DNA of 64,000 bases from Vampirovibrio sp. (GCA_024998755.1 JACEUU010000001.1:186001-250000), one strand, 5' to 3'; shown: positions 26,917-35,903, counted from the first letter of the stretch. The notes: a model not told the origin generated them from the letters alone. Made by a program: numbers and translations.

Positions 26917-26963
26917 ACAAAAAACAGCGGTCTTCATTTTCAAAAAGAAGACCGCTGTTTTTT
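26917..26963. terminator. Bidirectional rho-independent terminator
   Basis: CAGCGGTCTTC (26925-26935) pairs perfectly with GAAGACCGCTG (26947-26957), followed by six T and preceded by an A run. It ends both the OmpH-like gene and the convergent tpiA-dut operon. Confidence 0.9.
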
Positions 26964-26974
26964 GTAGGGGAATT

Positions 26975-27445
26975 TTAAGTTCTACCCGTAGAACCAAACC
27001 CACCAGACCTTGATTCACAGAGACTTGTTTCTGCAACTTCCACCACAGTTGCTTGCACAACAGGCGAAATAACCAATTGGCAAATACGCTCCAACGGTTC
27101 AATCACAAAGGGTTCGTTGCTTAAGTTCACTAACGCCACTTTCACTTCATGCCGATAGTCCCAATCAATCGTACCAATCCCATTGATTAGGCTAATGCCA
27201 TGTTTGATTGCTAACCCACTTCTAGCCCGCAACTGCACTTCATACCCTTCAGGAATGTGAAAAATAAGCCCTGTTGGCACAAGCATCCGTTGTAATGGGG
27301 CTAAGGTGATGGGTTCAGCAATAGCAGCCCGTAAATCCATCCCAGCAGAACCTTGGGTAGCATAGCTTGGCAAGCATTCAGGGGCGTGGGGTAATTTAAA
27401 AATTTCAAGTTTGCAGGTTTGTAGTGTTGAAGTAGTCATCATCAT
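26975..27445 (-). CDS. dut: Deoxyuridine 5'-triphosphate nucleotidohydrolase (dUTPase)
   Basis: Starts at the triple ATG at 27445 with an AAAGG site; the longer frame from 27472 would overlap tpiA. This gives 156 residues, standard for trimeric dUTPase. Motifs: 'AGMDLRA' (1), 'RARSGLAIKHGI' (2), 'GTIDWDYRHEVKV' (3), 'LERICQLVI' (4) and C-terminal 'RSGGFGSTGR' (5). It hydrolyses dUTP to dUMP and keeps uracil out of DNA. In motif 3 the usual Gly after DYR is His. It is the second gene of the tpiA-dut operon (19 nt gap). Confidence 0.95.
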   Translation of the reverse strand: MMMTTSTLQTCKLEIFKLPHAPECLPSYATQGSAGMDLRAAIAEPITLAPLQRMLVPTGLIFHIPEGYEVQLRARSGLAIKHGISLINGIGTIDWDYRHEVKVALVNLSNEPFVIEPLERICQLVISPVVQATVVEVAETSLCESRSGGFGSTGRT

Positions 27446-27464
27446 ACGTAAAAGCCTTTCGGTT

Positions 27465-28271
27465 TTAAACAACAGCCACCGTTTGTTGACTCATCACTTG
27501 GTTAGCGGTATTCAGCAATTCTGCAAAAGAATCTACCTTCAAGCTAGCTCCGCCAATTAACCCACCATCAATATCTGATTGGCTTAATAGGGCTTCGGCG
27601 TTGGCGTTATTCATACTACCACCATACAGAATACGCAGTGCATTAGCAGCATCTGCCCCAAATTGAGCGGTTACTTGTGTACGAATTAGTTTGCAAACAC
27701 GGTTGGCTTCAGGGGTTTCACACACTTTGCCTGTACCAATAGCCCAAACGGGTTCATAGGCAATAACAATAGCAGGAATTTGTTTGGCATCCAGCCCTTC
27801 AAGGGCTTTGGTAATTTGTTCAATTACCACGGTATCCGTATTACCAGCTTGACGTTGTTCTAATAATTCGCCCACGCAAACAATTGGCAGCAACCCATAT
27901 TGCAAAGCCACTTTGGTTTTTTGATTAATGGCAACGTCCGTTTCGTTGTAATATTGCCGACGTTCGCTATGGCCTAGCAATACGCCCCGCAATTCTAATT
28001 CTTTTAAGTGAATAGCGGAAACTTCGCCAGTGAAAGCCCCTTCTTCACGGTATTCCATGTTTTGGGCAGATACTTTTAGCGGTAAGCCCATGCGTTTAAT
28101 GGTTTTTTGAGCCGTGCTGAGCAAGGTAAAGCTGGGGCAAACCATGGCTTCTACTTGCGAAGATTTTTGGAAAACAGGGGCTAAGCCTAAAATAAACGCT
28201 TCTACTTCAGACCTCGTTTTGAACATTTTCCAGTTACCAGCCATTAATAAGCCACGTTGCATATTTGCCAT
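27465..28271 (-). CDS. tpiA: Triosephosphate isomerase
   Basis: A 268-residue TIM barrel. Conserved sites: 'MAGNWKM' (substrate Lys), 'GHSERRQ' (catalytic His), 'AYEPVWAIGTG' (catalytic Glu and mobile loop) and 'LYGGSMN' (phosphate binding). It interconverts dihydroxyacetone phosphate and glyceraldehyde 3-phosphate. It is slightly longer than the usual 250 residues because of a C-terminal extension ('LNTANQVMSQQTVAVV'). It leads a two-gene operon with dut. Confidence 0.97.
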   Translation of the reverse strand: MANMQRGLLMAGNWKMFKTRSEVEAFILGLAPVFQKSSQVEAMVCPSFTLLSTAQKTIKRMGLPLKVSAQNMEYREEGAFTGEVSAIHLKELELRGVLLGHSERRQYYNETDVAINQKTKVALQYGLLPIVCVGELLEQRQAGNTDTVVIEQITKALEGLDAKQIPAIVIAYEPVWAIGTGKVCETPEANRVCKLIRTQVTAQFGADAANALRILYGGSMNNANAEALLSQSDIDGGLIGGASLKVDSFAELLNTANQVMSQQTVAVV

Positions 28272-28395
28272 AGTTTCACCGTTCCTTTTTAAAAAATTAA
28301 TACCAGTAGCATGAAAAAATTATTTTTACCTTATTCTCCCACAAATAAGGTAAAATAGACACGTTAAAATTTAGAAGATCGGGGTGCTAACGTGT

Positions 28396-30234
28396 TTATT
28401 TACGTTCCGCTTTGGGGGTGAGTGCTTTTATTTTGCCTTCCACCTGCTTACGCTCTGAAGCAGAAAGCTGTGGCGATAAATTCATATAAGCCCGCCAGTG
28501 CAGTCTGGCTTCTTGCCATTCTTCCGGCTTTTTTAACAAACCAGCTAAAGCTTCATGAGCTTTAGGTTGCCAAGGATCTAATTCAATCGCATTCATAAAT
28601 AAGGCCTTCGATTGCTCTTTTTCCTTCGGGCTATACCAGTGGTTTAACGTCATGGCCTTGGCTAACGATTTTTCTGCTTTGGTTTGATGCAATTTAATTC
28701 TACCTAAAGCCCGTTCCACCGTAGCGGCATTAGCCCCTAACGCTTCCGCTTTTTGATAAAGGGCTTTAGCATCGGTTAATGCCCCCATGCCCAATAAGGT
28801 ATCCGCCACAGAAAGTAGATTTTCCGGTGTAGATGCCGTATTTTGAACCACCAAAGTAATCAAAGCCTGTGCTTTTTCAAATTCCCCCAAGCTAATGAAA
28901 CCTTCTGCTTGGGCAAGGCGTAATTCATCGGTGGTAGCGGGGGCTTCCAGTGTTTTACGTAACACACTTTCAGATTGTGGTGAAGACCCACTAATGCGTT
29001 GAATTTTACCGAGGGCTAGTTGTAAATAAATATCGTTGGGGCGTTCGGTTAAGCCTTCTTGCAATAAATGTTCCGCATTTAGCAAGGCAACGCTACCGCC
29101 AAACGCATCTTTTTCCGTTTCTGATTCCGCCAAACCAATATAAGCGGAAGCAAAGCCTTTAGCAGCTTGCGTATTACTAGGTTCAACCCGAAGTACACTT
29201 CGGAAGGCTTCAGCGGCTTGTAGATTTTTTTCGGTTTGCAAGGCAAGGTTGCCTAAGGTTAACAAGGTTGGCACGTGCTTACCATTAACGCTTAAGCTGT
29301 TTCGCAATTCGGCAATCGCCAATTCAGCATCGCCACGGTTACTAAGTAAGTTGGCTAATTGCTGATACGCTTCTGTTAATTCTGGTTTAATTTGTGTTGC
29401 TTTTTTGTAATGCACAATAGCGGCAGATTCATTGCCCTGGCGTTGATAAGCTTCTGCCAACGCACAGTGAATAGGGGCGGAATTGGCATTAAGTGAAAGA
29501 GCTGTGTTCAATGAAGCCAAAGCCCCTTGCACATTATTCTGCACCAATAAAGCTTCCCCTTTGTAATAATGGGCAGCGTCATTCTTACTATTAAGCGTAA
29601 TGGCTTTTTCCACTTGTTTTATGGCTTCTGCAGACCGATTTTCCAGCAAATTAACCCTCGCCATTTGTACCCACGCATCGGCATAATTTTTATCTAACAG
29701 TAAAGCACTTTCGAAGGCAGAACGAGCTTTGCTGGTATTGCCCTGTTCTAACCGAATTTGCCCCAAATAGGTGTATGCTTCAGGCATCAAAGGGGAAGAA
29801 TCAATCGCTTTTGAAAAATAACTAGCAGCCGTTTCCAATAACCCTGCTTGTTGCGAACGATAAGTCATATCGCTACTGGTGGTTTTATACCACTGCACTT
29901 TACCCATTGCTAATAAGGCAGTCGCATTATTAGGGTTCGCTTTTAATACTTGCAGGGCATTTTTTTCAGCCACATCTAACTTATACAGTTCCGATTGAAC
30001 CAAAGCCAGCTGCCCCCGCAGTTTGAGGTTGTTTGGGTCTGCTTTAAGCTGATTGAGCAAACTATTTTCCGCTTGCACCCGATTGCCGTGCATAAAAACG
30101 GTATTGGCTGAAGCCCCCTGAATACTAAGGCTGGCTTTATAAGGTGCTTCTGCAAAAGTTGTTGGGCTATTGGTTACGGTTATTACCATAGCTAATACGG
30201 CTAATAAGACAGAGTGTTTGGATAATATCGACAT
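28396..30234 (-). CDS. Secreted TPR-repeat protein
   Basis: A 612-residue protein with an N-terminal signal peptide (about residues 1-29, 'LLAVLAMVITVTNSPTTFA'). From about residue 50 to 600 it is a nearly continuous array of about 14 tetratricopeptide repeats ('AYTYLGQIRLEQGNTSKARS', 'APIHCALAEAYQRQGNESAA'). Such proteins act as protein-protein scaffolds; in the periplasm of diderms they often support secretion, pilus or envelope assembly, but nothing here defines the partner. It is monocistronic and divergent from the flagellin gene. Confidence 0.85.
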   Translation of the reverse strand: MSILSKHSVLLAVLAMVITVTNSPTTFAEAPYKASLSIQGASANTVFMHGNRVQAENSLLNQLKADPNNLKLRGQLALVQSELYKLDVAEKNALQVLKANPNNATALLAMGKVQWYKTTSSDMTYRSQQAGLLETAASYFSKAIDSSPLMPEAYTYLGQIRLEQGNTSKARSAFESALLLDKNYADAWVQMARVNLLENRSAEAIKQVEKAITLNSKNDAAHYYKGEALLVQNNVQGALASLNTALSLNANSAPIHCALAEAYQRQGNESAAIVHYKKATQIKPELTEAYQQLANLLSNRGDAELAIAELRNSLSVNGKHVPTLLTLGNLALQTEKNLQAAEAFRSVLRVEPSNTQAAKGFASAYIGLAESETEKDAFGGSVALLNAEHLLQEGLTERPNDIYLQLALGKIQRISGSSPQSESVLRKTLEAPATTDELRLAQAEGFISLGEFEKAQALITLVVQNTASTPENLLSVADTLLGMGALTDAKALYQKAEALGANAATVERALGRIKLHQTKAEKSLAKAMTLNHWYSPKEKEQSKALFMNAIELDPWQPKAHEALAGLLKKPEEWQEARLHWRAYMNLSPQLSASERKQVEGKIKALTPKAERK

Positions 30235-30451
30235 AGTGCAGAAGGGTCTTTTTTATTAATGGGATGGGGTATAAAACGAATTAAGGTTGAAGGCTCATCT
30301 AATTAAATGAACTGGCTACATCTAGCCATTTTACAACCGAAGAAGCTAATAGCTCTATCATTGTAACGTTATTGACATAATTTTAATATTTCCCCATCGG
30401 TTGTAGCTATTGAAAAAAATCAAGAGATCAGAGAAAAGAGAGACTCCCACC

Positions 30452-31354
30452 ATGCCTTCAGCTTTTATTAACACCAATGTAAATGCGTTAAGAGCCTTGA
30501 AAACCTTACGGCTAAACACCCAACGCACCAACCTAGCGGCGGGACAAATAGCTTCTGGGTATAAAGTGGCACGCTCTTCAGATGATGCTTCCGCCTATTC
30601 TATTTCACAACGTATGGCAAATGAAATTCAATCCAGCACCAGAGCAATTCAAAACGTACAAGATGGTACTTCTATGTTAGATGTAACCGAAGGGGCGTTA
30701 TCCACCATTACGGAAGGGTTACAACGGGTACGGGAATTAGCCGTGCAAATGGCGTCAGATTCCAATTCCGCCCAGCAACGCGGGGTGTTAGCACAAGAAG
30801 TGAGAAGTATTATTGAAGATATTGATAGACGCACAGCAGAAGCCCAATTTAATGGCGTAAAATTGCTAGATGGATCGACCACAGAAGCCCGTATTCAGGT
30901 GGGTGTAGGATCTGATACCGCCAGTAATACCATTGATATTGCGGCTTCTTTTGCCAATAGTAGCGGGCAAGCCCTTAGGCTTTATGGTACGGCATATACC
31001 ACCCCTGTCAGATGGTCTGCTTTAACGTTAGATGATATTTTTAATAACGGCGTTTCTCAAATTGATTCTTCAGAAAAAGCCCTGCTATTTATACAAGATA
31101 CGGATAATGCCATTAAACAGCTAAACGCCCAGCGGGCTACCGTGGGGGCTTTTAGCAATCAATTACAACGGGCAGGCGATTATTTAGAACTGCACGTCAA
31201 TAATCTGTCAGGGTCAAAATCTCGGTTGGTGGATACGGATGTTGCGAAGGCTTCGGCGGAATACACGCAAGCTCAAGTATTGCAGAATGCGGCTACCTCC
31301 ATTTTATCGCAAGCCAATGTGCAGAATGAAAATGTGTTAAAGTTGTTGCAATAG
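30452..31354 (+). CDS. Flagellin
   Basis: The frame is open from 30410, but ATG 30452 gives the canonical flagellin N terminus 'MPSAFINTNVNALRAL' and lies after AAGAGAG. The 301-residue protein has the conserved N-terminal D0/D1 helices ('INTNVNALRA', 'RSSDDASAYSISQRMANEI', 'TEGALSTITEGLQRVRELAV') and the C-terminal D1/D0 helix ('AEYTQAQVLQNAATSILSQA'). The central variable part is short, about 80 residues. It polymerises into the flagellar filament after export by the flagellar type III system. No other flagellar gene is in the window. An inverted CAACCGA/TCGGTTG pair lies at 30333-30405 upstream. Confidence 0.93.
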   Translation: MPSAFINTNVNALRALKTLRLNTQRTNLAAGQIASGYKVARSSDDASAYSISQRMANEIQSSTRAIQNVQDGTSMLDVTEGALSTITEGLQRVRELAVQMASDSNSAQQRGVLAQEVRSIIEDIDRRTAEAQFNGVKLLDGSTTEARIQVGVGSDTASNTIDIAASFANSSGQALRLYGTAYTTPVRWSALTLDDIFNNGVSQIDSSEKALLFIQDTDNAIKQLNAQRATVGAFSNQLQRAGDYLELHVNNLSGSKSRLVDTDVAKASAEYTQAQVLQNAATSILSQANVQNENVLKLLQ

Positions 31355-31392
31355 TATAGCTATTCCTAAACTTAATTAGCTAAGCATCCAAT

Positions 31393-31510
31393 GTAGGGGC
31401 TGGTCTCTGTGCCAGCCCGCCCAAATCGTGAGACGGGACGCCACGGAGAGCGTCCCCTACAATATAGAAATTCTGTAGGGGCGAACCTATGTGTTCACCC
31501 GCCGAGGGTG
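31393..31510. repeat. TAGGGGC-type dispersed repeat cluster
   Basis: Contains TGTAGGGGCTGGTCTCTGTG, GCCACGGAGAGCGTCCCCTA and a related TGTAGGGGCGAACCTATGTG unit in sequence. The first two also occur at 25424-25510 in opposite order. Units can pair with one another. It lies between the flagellin and dnaB stops (convergent). Confidence 0.7.
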
Positions 31511-31546
31511 TAAAGATATAAACGTTATTTCCATTTACAATTGGTA

Positions 31547-33070
31547 TTAAAACACTTGGATTTTCGTATCCAACGGGTTAATAAACCGAGTAATGTTGCT
31601 ACGGAAAATGAGCTGAATGTTGCCAACAGGGCCATTCCGCTGTTTGGCAATAATAATATCCGCAATACCCGGTCTATCCGTATCTGGGTTGTAATATTCA
31701 TCCCTATAAATAAACATAACCACATCCGCATCTTGTTCAATAGACCCTGATTCCCGCAAATCCGATAGCATCGGCTTTTTATCTGGCCGAGATTCCACCG
31801 CCCTGCTCAACTGGGAAAGTGCCACAACGGGGCATCGTAATTCCCGAGCCAACCCCTTTAGCCCCCGTGAAATAGAGGCAATCTCATTCTGACGATTTTC
31901 CCCACCGCCCCCGCTGGAACTTCTGCCTTCCATTAACTGCAAATAGTCAATGACAATTAAGCCAATGGGTTCGCCCCCTCGTTCCATCATCAATTTTCTT
32001 GCTTTTGCCCGCATTTCCATCACGCCAATGGAAGGCGTGTCATCAATAAAAATAGGCGAATCGCCCAAACGTCCCATGGCGGATGCTATTTTTTCAAAAT
32101 CTGCCCCGTTTAGCTCACCCGTTCTAATGCGTTGAGCATCTACTTCGGCTTCCGCACATAGCATCCTTTGTACTAGCTGTTCTTTGCTCATCTCTAAACT
32201 AAAAAACAGGACGGGTTTTTTCTCTTTCAAGGCGGCGTTGGTTACAATGTTCAAACAGAACGCCGTTTTCCCCATAGAAGGACGAGCGGCTAAAATAATT
32301 AAATCGGATTTTTGGAAGCCTGAAAGGTAATTGTCTAAATCATAAAACCCCGAAGGCATCCCCATTAACGTGCCTTTATTGGCGTTTCGTTCTTCAATTT
32401 GTTCAAACGTTACAGGCAGAATTTTTTCAATGGCGGTTAAACTATCTGAAATGCCGTGTTGAGCAACAGCGAATACCGCTTGCTGGGCTTTGTCTATGGC
32501 AATTTCAGCATTTGGTTCTTCATAAGCCACATAAACCACATCGGTTCCAGCCTTAATTAGCTGGCGTAACAAAGATTTTTCTTTGATGACTTGGGCGTAG
32601 TAAGGCAAGTTTTCTGTGGTGATAACCGCTAAGGCTAAGTCATTCAAATAAGCTCGTCCGCCAATGGCATCTAGCTGATTATTGGATTTGAGCGTTTCGG
32701 AAACGGAAATCAAATCAATGGGCTCGCCTTTTTCAAACAATTTTGAAATGGTTTCGTACAATAACCGATGGGACGGGCGATAAAAATGTTCGCTTCGCAC
32801 GGTGTCTACTACCCGTGTTAAGGCGTCTGGGTCAATTAAAACGCCGCCTAGCAGGGCTTGTTCAGCTTCTAAAGATTGTGGTGGGACGCGTTCTAAAATG
32901 GAAAAATCGTTTTTATCCAGCCCGTCTTCCACGGCGTGGTGGCTGGGCATACTTTGTGGGCTAGGCGGAGCAGAAACCCCGCTAAAAGGCAATACTTCTA
33001 GGGCTTTCAGGGTTTGTTCATCTAGTTCAAGGGTTGGCATTTCTGGCGGTAAATTGGTCATCATCATCAT
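31547..33070 (-). CDS. dnaB: Replicative DNA helicase
   Basis: Starts at four consecutive ATG codons at 33070 (507 residues), with AAGGTG 9 nt upstream; the frame is open to 33094. The N-terminal domain begins 'RVPPQSLEAEQALLGGVLID'. The RecA-like motor has Walker A 'ARPSMGKTAF', Walker B 'LIVIDYLQLM' and the 'LSQLSRAVESRPDKKPMLSD' region with the arginine-finger neighbourhood. DnaB is the hexameric helicase at the replication fork. No intein is present. The N-terminal about 55 residues before the conserved region are Pro-rich and longer than usual. Confidence 0.97.
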   Translation of the reverse strand: MMMMTNLPPEMPTLELDEQTLKALEVLPFSGVSAPPSPQSMPSHHAVEDGLDKNDFSILERVPPQSLEAEQALLGGVLIDPDALTRVVDTVRSEHFYRPSHRLLYETISKLFEKGEPIDLISVSETLKSNNQLDAIGGRAYLNDLALAVITTENLPYYAQVIKEKSLLRQLIKAGTDVVYVAYEEPNAEIAIDKAQQAVFAVAQHGISDSLTAIEKILPVTFEQIEERNANKGTLMGMPSGFYDLDNYLSGFQKSDLIILAARPSMGKTAFCLNIVTNAALKEKKPVLFFSLEMSKEQLVQRMLCAEAEVDAQRIRTGELNGADFEKIASAMGRLGDSPIFIDDTPSIGVMEMRAKARKLMMERGGEPIGLIVIDYLQLMEGRSSSGGGGENRQNEIASISRGLKGLARELRCPVVALSQLSRAVESRPDKKPMLSDLRESGSIEQDADVVMFIYRDEYYNPDTDRPGIADIIIAKQRNGPVGNIQLIFRSNITRFINPLDTKIQVF

Positions 33071-33182
33071 GGGGGCAAGCACCTTGCAATTCAACTGGGG
33101 ATAGCCACCATTCTACAGAAAACATAGCCTAGCATCAACTGACGCTATTTAGGGTTTTATACCTTTGTGTGTATTTTTTTAC

Positions 33183-33257
33183 CAACGTCATGTTGAGCGT
33201 AGTCGAAACATCTCCCTACCTGCTTAAGGGGATTCCTCGACAAGCTCGGAATGACAA
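33183..33257. repeat. TCATGTTGAGCGTAGTCGAA dispersed repeat
   Basis: Begins TCATGTTGAGCGTAGTCGAA and ends with the roughly complementary CTCGACAAGCTCGGAATGAC, forming an imperfect hairpin. A second copy is at 57578-57650. Similar repeats are scattered in many unrelated bacterial genomes. It lies 22 nt before the gene at 33279. Confidence 0.75.
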
Positions 33258-33278
33258 ATGCTTTAGAGGCTTATTTTT

Positions 33279-34580
33279 ATGATGATGATGATGACTGGTT
33301 TTTCAGCAATACCCCAATCCACAACGACTGCTTTGCGTGCGATGCCCCGCAAAACATCGGTAGATGAGGCAGAGGCGGTAGAAGAAAAAGAAGAAATAAC
33401 AGAACCTAAAACCGCCAATAGTGCCAGTGTAAATACCCCCCCCCCTGCAACGGGTAAAAACGTGGTTATACCCGTTTTGGCAGGTGCCGGTACGGCGTTG
33501 GCTGGTGGTATTGGTGCAGGGCAGGGCTTTTGGGAATACGCCCCGAACACTGGTACGATGAGTGAAGCCGATGCCTTGGCAAAAGTGAAGGGTGATAGTA
33601 CTTTGGAAGCAACTGCAAAGAAAGAGTTGGAAGTACTCAAAGAAAAGAAGATAGATGGATTTTTAGATGACCAAGATGAAATGGCAAAACAGTTAAAGGA
33701 ACCTACATACAGTGCTGCGGATAGAAAAAAAATCAAAGAAGATGTTACAAAACCTGAAGAATTAAAGCAATTAAAGGCATTATTATTTAACCAAGAAAAA
33801 CAACTGGCAGTTTACGATGAAATGACTAAAGATCAGAAACCTTTATTGAAAGAAAAGCTTTATTTCGATAAAATCTATGATTTAATAGATGCTGAATTTG
33901 ATACTACTGCTAAATTCTTGTTAGAAGATCAACATAATGATTATATGCAATTATTACAAGAAGAAGTTGAGCTAAATGAACAACTAGCGAATACAAAATT
34001 AGCATTTCACGGCACTTTAGACGCTGATTCCAAAAAGACAATATCCCAAGAACTCACTAGACTTGGAACAGAAATTTTCAACATTCAACAAGCAAAAGTG
34101 ATGCCAAGTGAATTAAAAGCTTTTGAACAGGCTCAAATTCAAGCAAATAGATTAATTGCCCTACATAAAGATCAATCTCTTGATAAAGAAGTTATAGATT
34201 TGCTGGAATCATGTATCTTACAAATTCTCAAAGCTCAAGGGCTGTCAGTAGAGACAGTAGAGATTGCTAAAAAAGGGATTAAAAAAGCCATTTCTGATAT
34301 TGAAGCCTATGACAAGCTGGACTTGAAAGATACGCCGAGCGTTCAAAAGCTAACTAAAGAATCGCTCAAAACCGCCACCCAAAAAGTGGAAGGTTTTATG
34401 AAGTGGGGCTACGCCAAGGCGGATGACTTAAAATCTATCGGCGGGGAAGAATTGGTAAAACACGCTAACAGCTCTAAAATCGCACTGGGTGCGGGAGCAT
34501 TAGTAGCAGGTGCGGGGGTAGGTACGTTGACTTATTTCTTGCTAAACAAACCGAAACCCACACCCCAAACCGATTCATAG
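33279..34580 (+). CDS. Two-TM orphan membrane protein (PRKxSV family) with C10 tract
   Basis: A 433-residue protein starting with five ATG codons after TAGAGG. It shares 'PRKTSV' plus an acidic stretch near residue 25 with the protein at 22647-24296. The first TM is Gly/Ala-rich (about residues 65-85, 'VLAGAGTALAGGIGAGQG'), the middle about 300 residues are helical, charged and Lys/Glu-rich, and the second TM is about 405-424 ('IALGAGALVAGAGVGTLTYF') with a short polar tail. The middle DNA is distinctly AT-rich. A run of ten C (33436-33445) encodes Pro residues before the first TM and could slip. Function unknown. Confidence 0.68.
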   Translation: MMMMMTGFSAIPQSTTTALRAMPRKTSVDEAEAVEEKEEITEPKTANSASVNTPPPATGKNVVIPVLAGAGTALAGGIGAGQGFWEYAPNTGTMSEADALAKVKGDSTLEATAKKELEVLKEKKIDGFLDDQDEMAKQLKEPTYSAADRKKIKEDVTKPEELKQLKALLFNQEKQLAVYDEMTKDQKPLLKEKLYFDKIYDLIDAEFDTTAKFLLEDQHNDYMQLLQEEVELNEQLANTKLAFHGTLDADSKKTISQELTRLGTEIFNIQQAKVMPSELKAFEQAQIQANRLIALHKDQSLDKEVIDLLESCILQILKAQGLSVETVEIAKKGIKKAISDIEAYDKLDLKDTPSVQKLTKESLKTATQKVEGFMKWGYAKADDLKSIGGEELVKHANSSKIALGAGALVAGAGVGTLTYFLLNKPKPTPQTDS

Positions 34581-34602
34581 TTTTTAAATAACTCTGCCAC
34601 CA

Positions 34603-34849
34603 GTAGGAACGACCATCGCGTTTGCCCTGCAGTCGTCGATGCGTTCCGTCCTTTCGGAGGGGCGAAAAAAGCATCCCCCGTCAGTGCCCTTGTGGCATAG
34701 GGGGTGTTTTTTCGGGGGTCTTTAGGGGCTTGCCCCTGAATTCGTGGGGGATTGTTAAGGGGGTCTGCCAGAAGGCAGAGTGATTGCAGGGCAATCAACG
34801 AACAAGAACCCCCTTAACACCCACCAGCTAAAGCTTGGAACGACAATCG
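34603..34849 (-). repeat. GC-rich intergenic repeat, copy C
   Basis: Inverted relative to copies A and B. Runs from GTAGGAACGACCATCGCG to GGAACGACAATCG. Its hairpin part carries extra small stem-loops (TGCCAGAAGGCA and GATTGCAGGGCAATC) between the GTTAAGGGGG and CCCCCTTAAC arms. It fills the gap between two convergent genes. Confidence 0.82.
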
Positions 34850-34862
34850 ATAAAAATTACCT

Positions 34863-35609
34863 TTATTCCCACGCAGGGAGAATGGGTAACGGCGGGCTTT
34901 CCAAGTGGAAATCGCCAATTTGGTATTGGAGCTTAACTGTTTCGGCTGCTGTCGCCCCCATCACCACATCTAACCGACGGTAAGGCCCTTGGTTGAGCAT
35001 CCCCTCTTTCGGAGCATTTTCAGAGGCTGGCGGTAACGCCGTAACCGGTTCAGCTTGCCATGGCATAAGGGTTAATGAAACCGTCAGCCGTTTTTTGCCA
35101 TGTTCCCACAATTCCAACCGAGAAGGCAACCCAATAATCGCATTCGTTTGCGGATGAATAACCGTGCCATAAGTAAATATCCTGTAAACGCCCGCTTTTA
35201 GCACATCATCCGCCGTATCGCCTTGTAGGTTAACCCCTAGCCTGCAGAGGGGCTCAACGCTGGCGGGGAATTCTCTGGGCACAGAAGGCGGTTCTTTGGC
35301 AGGAGGGCTTGGGGGAGGGTCTAATTTGCCTGCACTAAAAAAGCCTCGTTTTTTGGGTGGAGATGGGGGTGTTTTGGCAATGGGTACATACCCCCTAGGC
35401 CCAGCGTAGGGGTCGAATTGGGCGGGTTTCCCTGCGGAAGAAGGCGAAGGGGGGTCTTGTGCGTTGGGTAGCAAATTATAAGCTTCGGGTGATGCTTCAA
35501 ACCCTTCGTAGTTTCCATCCTCTTCTGCACGAACGGAAAAGGGCGAAAGAAAACAGCCCATCGCCACAATTAACAACCCTAGAAATAGATTGTAATTTTT
35601 GTTTTTCAT
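34863..35609 (-). CDS. Exported Pro-rich protein of unknown function
   Basis: A TTG at 35627 opens the frame; ATG 35609 gives a cleaner signal peptide and 248 residues. Residues about 1-28 form a signal peptide ('LFLGLLIVAMGCFLSPFSVRA'). A low-complexity Pro/Ser-rich segment spans about 45-110 and a compact beta-rich domain about 115-248 ('VYRIFTYGTVIHPQTNAIIG', 'RLDVVMGATAAETVKLQYQI'). No Cys-based lipobox at the cleavage site. The domain is unknown to me. Divergent from the structured-RNA locus. Confidence 0.65.
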   Translation of the reverse strand: MKNKNYNLFLGLLIVAMGCFLSPFSVRAEEDGNYEGFEASPEAYNLLPNAQDPPSPSSAGKPAQFDPYAGPRGYVPIAKTPPSPPKKRGFFSAGKLDPPPSPPAKEPPSVPREFPASVEPLCRLGVNLQGDTADDVLKAGVYRIFTYGTVIHPQTNAIIGLPSRLELWEHGKKRLTVSLTLMPWQAEPVTALPPASENAPKEGMLNQGPYRRLDVVMGATAAETVKLQYQIGDFHLESPPLPILPAWE

Positions 35610-35659
35610 CGCACCTTTAATCCTCAATTATTCACCGACAATTTTGTAAAAAAATAGAG

Positions 35660-35665
35660 TATAAT
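35660..35665 (+). promoter_or_regulatory. -10 element of the candidate ncRNA
   Basis: A perfect TATAAT at 35660-35665. The best -35-like match is CCGACA at 35635-35640 (19 bp spacing), which is weak. The predicted start is near 35672. Confidence 0.5.
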
Positions 35666-35671
35666 CGCTTC

Positions 35672-35804
35672 AAACCATAAACAGTTGGAGACAGGCTGGT
35701 GCGAGCTAAGCGAAGCAGACCAGTTAGGAAGCCCTCTTTTGGCTTCCGGTCAAGCCTGTTTTCAACGTGCATGGAAACCAATCAACCCTTGAGAGGGGTT
35801 TTTT
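35672..35804 (+). ncRNA. Candidate structured non-coding RNA with own terminator
   Basis: No ORF. A 14 bp closing stem pairs 35684-35697 (GTTGGAGACAGGCT) with 35753-35766 (AGCCTGTTTTCAAC). Inside, GACC (35718-35721) and GGAAGCC (35727-35733) pair with GGCTTCCGGTC (35741-35751), leaving a 5 nt AGTTA bulge. The segment 35698-35717 (GGTGCGAGCTAAGCGAAGCA) is unpaired or forms a small hairpin. A consensus -10 precedes it and a terminator hairpin with six T ends it. I compared it from memory with SRP RNA, 6S RNA, tmRNA and common riboswitches and found no match. Confidence 0.6.
35784..35804 (+). terminator. Rho-independent terminator of the ncRNA
   Basis: AACCCTT pairs with AGGGGTT (one G-T pair) around a GAG loop, followed by six T. 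Two more strong hairpins follow (AAGGGGGC/GCCCCCTT at 35805-35825; GTCGGGGGG.../...CCCCCTGAC at 35843-35876), with a G10 run at 35834-35843. Confidence 0.7.
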
Positions 35805-35903
35805 AAGGGGGCGTGGAGCCCCCTTGAATTTGTGGGGGGGGGGTCGGGGGGGCTGCCAAACAGCAGTCCCCCTGACAAAAGCCCCATACCGAAGCGATTA
35901 CCC

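Noticed and set aside
30331-30451. Sigma-28 promoter before the flagellin gene
   Set aside because: No TAAA-N15-GCCGATAA-like match could be found; only a CAACCGA/TCGGTTG inverted pair is present.
33143-33163. CGCTATTT...ATACC similar to a MITE end
   Set aside because: The two halves are in the wrong relative orientation for a terminus, so this is likely chance.
35672-35804. Identification of the structured RNA as SRP RNA
   Set aside because: The GGAAGGAAGCAGCC-type apical loop of SRP RNA is absent; only a partial AGGAAGC resemblance exists.
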